This document shows positions 60,283 to 64,000 of a stretch of DNA of 64,000 nucleotides, in pieces. This DNA comes from Prostheceraeus crozeri (lineage: Eukaryota > Platyhelminthes > Polycladida > Euryleptidae), in the NCBI GenBank assembly GCA_907163375.1, contig CAJQUW010001819.1, positions 310,001 to 374,000 on the forward strand. The letters run 5' to 3'. Within the stretch, counting starts at the first letter, position 1; the number at the start of each line of letters is the position of its first letter. Under the pieces are notes generated by a model. It saw nothing but the letters and a program-made list of their open reading frames with translations, did no database searches and was not told the origin of the DNA. The position numbers were made by a program, and so were the translations under genes.

Positions 60283-60960
60283 TGTGGACTCGGTCAATTG
60301 TTGATCGAGTCCGAGTCCGGCCAAAAACCACTGAGTTCAAATCCAAGTTCAGATGCACCCAGTAGCCCTACTTACAGAGTGTAGGCCCCTTTTTTCTCAA
60401 ACATACGTTGCTGCGATTGTAGACGATTGGTGTTCGAATAACCACATTACAAATTACGAACTAATGTGATTGCCCTGAATTTACCAATTCACTAGTACTA
60501 AAATTGTGAAAGTAATTTGTAATTCAATAAATAATATTTACTAACAGCTTACGAAACTGTTCACTTCACAAGTGTCACTTTAACAAAAATCACTCAATGT
60601 TGGCCCGTAGGAACAATAAGCTTTCGCTGAGGTCCTCCTTCATCGATGATCAGTAATCGCAGAGGAGAAACTTAAGCCCTGAGAACAGACGCTCAACGGT
60701 CACCTGGCAGGCTGTCATGACGTTGCATCTTTACATATTTACCACAGAGAGAGGTAGCGCTTTCGTGTTCCACAAGCTGAGCATCTTCTCGATGTCCGGC
60801 TCTAGGTTGGACCCGACCATTCTCGCAAATCTACATATCAGTCGGACACAAACTCGGTAGGTTTCGCGACCGAGTTCGAGTCCGGCTAAAAACCACCGAG
60901 TCCGAATCCACAGCCTTGTATATGTTATATAATATTTTTTCTTCCATAGAATCGTGCACA
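60283..60960 (-). mobile_element. hAT transposase dimerisation-domain relic
   Basis: Minus-strand codons at about 60590-60720 give CQVTVERLFSGLKFLLC, then after a stop MKEDLSE and LLFLRANIE, the conserved hAT C-terminal dimerisation motif, preceded by EPDIEKMLSLWNTKALPL. Two stops break it. A direct repeat (gagtccgagtccggccaaaa at 60308-60327 and gagttcgagtccggctaaaa at 60870-60889) flanks it. Confidence 0.75.
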
Positions 60961-60961
60961 T

Positions 60962-61743
60962 AGAAATATTTGTGGTGTGTCAAGTAAGTGCGAGTGCATG
61001 AAACTTTCCAGTGAGAAGAGTGAAAGCTGCTGGAATACTTTTTGAAAACTGTCTATTGTATTCTCACCCGCTGCATCAATATCTTCCGCCTGTCAACGTA
61101 CGTACTGGTCGTGTCATATTACCGTCTTGTGCAACTACACGTCGCTTGAACTCATTTCTCGTGTACATGTCAGCAGTACAGCTAAGAAATATTCCTTATT
61201 TTGTTTTACAGCTCGTGTAATATGCCTTCATTTTACATGAATATGTGAAGCAATTTTACTGTTGTACAGTGTCAGCTTTTGATGTACAAATGTTCATATC
61301 CAAAAGCAATTTTACTTTAACTTCTTATGATTACATGTATGTTCTGTGACTTTCTGCTACTTGTGATTCTCAGTATTGTGAAATGTGTGGAAATCTGTTC
61401 TATTCTATTCATACATCTTATCAGTCTGACATGTGTCAACAATGACAGATTTATCGACATACGCATTATCAATGTGAAGATATATCCTCCTTTCAATTGT
61501 GACATTGTTAGCACAAGGTGTGTACAAGGGTGGTACTACAAAGCCTCATCAAAGGATGTCATGTCTTTTTCAAATAAATCCGATTTTTCTTCTTCATTTC
61601 TACTTTAATATGATATCATTAAGTGAACTAAACTTTGTTGTTTGCATTTTAGCAATCTAACTTTGCTATATTAAACTGTACATTTTTTTGCGTAGAGCTG
61701 TTTATGGCTACAGTAGCAATTTAGATCCAATCTTCCCTTTCAG
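60962..61743. other. Intron stretch before exon 7
   Basis: Two plus-strand frames (61011-61220, 61327-61608) carry hydrophobic stretches but no domain or splice support. Nothing else. Confidence 0.4.
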
Positions 61744-62038
61744 ATAAAACGTTTAGAACACGAACTAGAGAAATTACGCCTGATGGGTATGCGAACACCT
61801 GAGCCTCTCCGAGAGGGCCCTGCTCCTCGATTTTCTCGTCCATCTACTCGTGGAGCGGTGTCCCCAGGCGGCTACTCTCTTTATATTCTTCCCCCACCTG
61901 CTCCAAGTCCAGCCAGTCATATGTCACCTTTACCTGCTGTCCAAGAAGTTAACGAGCTGCAACAACTTTCCAGTGACCAAAAGGCTCGCGAGGCATTCAT
62001 CGACTATTTCAAGAGATGTTCAGAGGCAGTTCACTTAG
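61744..62038 (+). CDS. Exon 7 of host gene: coiled-coil end and Pro/Ser-rich linker
   Basis: Acceptor cttccctttcag|ATA, donor CTTAG|gtgagt. It enters in phase 0 and leaves in phase 1. The segment starts with a coiled-coil heptad (IKRLEHELEKLRLMGMRTP), continues as a Pro/Ser/Arg-rich, probably disordered stretch (PAPRFSRPSTRG, then LPPPAPSPASHMSPLP), and ends in a predicted helix (DQKAREAFIDYFKRCSEAVH). No catalytic motif is visible. Only 116 nt separate it from the next exon. Confidence 0.85.
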
Positions 62039-62154
62039 GTGAGTCAATCCTCTATGTTCAAAGTCCTTTATATGCAAGCAAATTGAAAAAGAATGCCAAT
62101 TCATTTTACAATCAAACAAAGTAAATTTTGAATGACTTTAATTGAATCTTTCAG

Positions 62155-62246
62155 TAAATGATGGTCAAGGCGATCAAAGAGAATATCTGGATAATGAGAC
62201 AAAGCGCTTCATCGTTGAACATAGCAGAGATATGCGGGAGTGTGAG
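62155..62246 (+). CDS. Exon 8 of host gene
   Basis: Acceptor ttgaatctttcag|TAA, where TA completes a Val codon begun in the previous exon, and donor GAG|gtaagc. It is open for 30 codons, including NDGQGDQREYLDNETKRFI and VEHSRDMRECE. It ends in phase 0. No in-phase continuation was recognised in the remaining 1.75 kb, so the next exon lies beyond the window or was missed. Confidence 0.78.
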
Positions 62247-64000
62247 GTAAGCATCTAACTCATTGCAGATGAGATACACCTAATCTCCAAAATCGAACAT
62301 TATTCAAACTACACTTAAATGAGATTAAAACCCTTTGCATGCCAACGCCAGTTTACAAAATGTTCCTCCTGACGCCATGCAAAATCGGAAAAATGTTGAA
62401 ATATCAGCCTTCACATCTGTTTGTAGCTGCTCAAATCGCTTTCTAACTAAGTTCAAATATTTTTTTAGACTGTGAATTGCAATATCGTCTCCCTAAGCGC
62501 TTATATCATTGCTTGGAATAGTTGAACAATTCAAAAAGTAATGTATTTAGCATGATAGGAAAATGTATTGTATAATTATATTGTTACAAATTATATTGCA
62601 TCATGTATGTTAGTTTCTTGTTGAGCAAGAAACAATGCGCGGAAGCTTCAACTTAATTCAATATGCAAATATTACATGACACACAGAAAAAACATAGTAA
62701 TGTAACATCGTGAGTATGAGTAACACGATACTCATGAAGTAAACATGAAACGCGTGTGGCATGCCAGTCTGTAAATCAGATAACACCCATCTCGACAGCC
62801 AGTTTACCAAATTTAAGGTAGTTTAGCACTGCCGGTGATAATTCTGGCTGCAAATACAAAGTTGTATATGATGGACGCCAAATGACATACCTGTGTATCG
62901 AGGTAGGACGCCATCGTCTTTGCTGGCAATGGGTTAATTCATTGCTGCCTTTTTAGCGTTTATTAAAATGATGCAGACTATTTTTATCAAAGCTTGAGGG
63001 AAGATGATGAATCTATACACACTCAACAGAAGATCAAGGAGAAGGAAGTAGAAAATAGAAAGAAAAGTGGGGATGATAGAGGAATATAACTAAATATCTA
63101 AACAACAGTGTAATAGTGTACGTGTAGTAAAAAGATGCATAACTCATAACTGTACAACAAAGTAAAGGTAGTTTATTAAAACAGAAGCACTGAAAATAAG
63201 GTGGTAGAAAAGTTAATAGACAAATTTGGGGATGTAAAATGTATTTATAGCAACTAAGTAAGAACTAATAGCTGCATAGCTCGAATAATTTGTATGTTAA
63301 AGAATTTTCAGCTTGAATATTGCTTATAATTTGCAGCTGGCGCGTGCCCATCCGTGAAACAATCATTCTGCCTATATTAGAATCAAGTTTTTTCATACTC
63401 CTTTACAACCACGCGCTGAATTTTTGTTTCCCCAAACATTTCGGACTGTGCCTTTATCAAGGGTTTCTTGGCATAATTCGAGGTATCGGGGAGAAGATAA
63501 ATCATATTGTCTGTGTTTATCTTCATTTTACTCTAATCATTCACAGCAGTAGCGAATTTATCGAAAACTGTAGTTCCATGGATTTTCTGACGTCAGAACT
63601 ATCCGCTGACTGACATTTAGCTTAAAGCATAAACAAACATCGGTAAATCACGTATCCATTGTATAGGCAAGACAGAGATTCCAAAGAATTATGGTGCAAA
63701 ATGAGGATAAGATTATGTAAAATACCATCATTTTCATATAATTTCTAAATTATACTGATATACTTAGCGAGGTTGACATTCATTTTGCTTCTCGGTAAGC
63801 CAATCGTGACGTCTTAATTTATTTTCCCGATTCCATTGAGAAGTCGGTGATTTAGATATCTATGTTGTGGTAAAATGCTTCACTGATCATTGATCATATT
63901 GTCTGCACAAGATTCTTTATTAAGCGTGTCAAATTAGTTGTCAATTAATAACATTTTAGTAACCATACTAAGATCTTATCAAGTTGACATCGAGAAAATT
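62247..64000. other. Intron/3' stretch after the last visible exon
   Basis: No in-phase exon found. At 63430-63470 the phrase catttcggactgtgcctttatcaaggg resembles (complement) a sequence common in Penelope-like elements; too short to call. Confidence 0.35.

Larger units (their letters stand above)
2494..62246 (+). other. Host gene (partial): TBC-like domain plus coiled-coil protein
   Basis: Eight phase-compatible exons (86, 448, 69, 79, 27, 314, 295 and 92 nt) sum to 470 codons without a stop. The introns measure 258, 23032, 7042, 13940, 1548, 12407 and 116 nt, and nearly all recognisable mobile elements lie inside them. In order, the protein shows a helical block whose C-terminal part (LLFLWDQYL, then hydrophobic helices and LLVLLRNDLRR) resembles the last lobe of TBC/Rab-GAP domains, a short linker, a WKEWF segment, about 75 residues of highly charged coiled coil, a second short coiled-coil heptad (IKRLEHELEKLRL), a Pro/Ser-rich stretch and another helical segment. 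I do not recognise the orthologue. The TBC assignment is inference from pattern. Catalytic Arg/Gln finger motifs would lie upstream and are not seen, so GAP activity cannot be claimed. Start and stop codons were not found; further exons are expected on both sides. Confidence 0.75.

Noticed and set aside
63340..63380. Possible next host exon after aatttgcag
   Set aside because: In the required phase it meets a stop after six codons.

Overview
The window looks like intron-rich, repeat-rich animal DNA, most likely from a marine invertebrate. There are no bacterial-style operons. Short exons with GT/AG borders are separated by introns of up to 23 kb, and the AT-rich background is filled with decayed copies of many metazoan transposon classes (RTE, CR1/Jockey/L2-like LINEs, Penelope-like, Tc1/mariner-like, hAT-like, tRNA-derived SINEs). 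The sequence alone does not let me decide between lophotrochozoan and invertebrate deuterostome.

Host gene. One plus-strand gene runs through the whole window. I place eight internal exons at 2494-2579 (weakest), 2838-3285, 26318-26386, 33429-33507, 47448-47474, 49023-49336, 61744-62038 and 62155-62246. Each has a consensus acceptor and donor, stays open, and hands its reading phase exactly to the next, giving 1410 nt or 470 codons. The first part resembles the C-terminal lobe of a TBC-type (Rab-GAP-like) helical domain. A charged coiled coil and a Pro/Ser-rich linker follow. The start codon and stop codon lie outside the window or were not recognised.

Mobile elements fill the introns. 3.5-12 kb: SINE copies, an internally deleted Tc1-like element with TA target duplication, and unexplained minus-strand coding relics with inverted repeats. 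13.5-18.5 kb: a near full-length but broken RTE retrotransposon with a 16-bp target duplication, beside an older minus-strand LINE, then a second RTE tail. 21-29.5 kb: RTE tail, SINE, a hAT-like element with 8-bp target duplication, an L2-like LINE tail and a minisatellite. 31-38 kb: a DNA element with many copies of a GGGCG/TGTAC motif near both ends, then LINE and SINE relics. 38.7-43.1 kb: a LINE split by a hAT-like element and by a palindromic mariner-like MITE. 45.5-46.8 kb: another large inverted-repeat element. 52.1-55.4 kb: two Penelope-like GIY-YIG fragments fused head to head as a 3-kb palindrome, one arm broken by a younger LINE. 56.9-58.15 kb: a minus-strand pseudogene of a FEN/PIN-like nuclease family with a terminal Cys cluster. 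60.3-60.9 kb: hAT transposase relic.

The mobile elements probably do not work together with the host gene. They are an archaeological record of successive insertions, and several nestings are precise enough to order in time.
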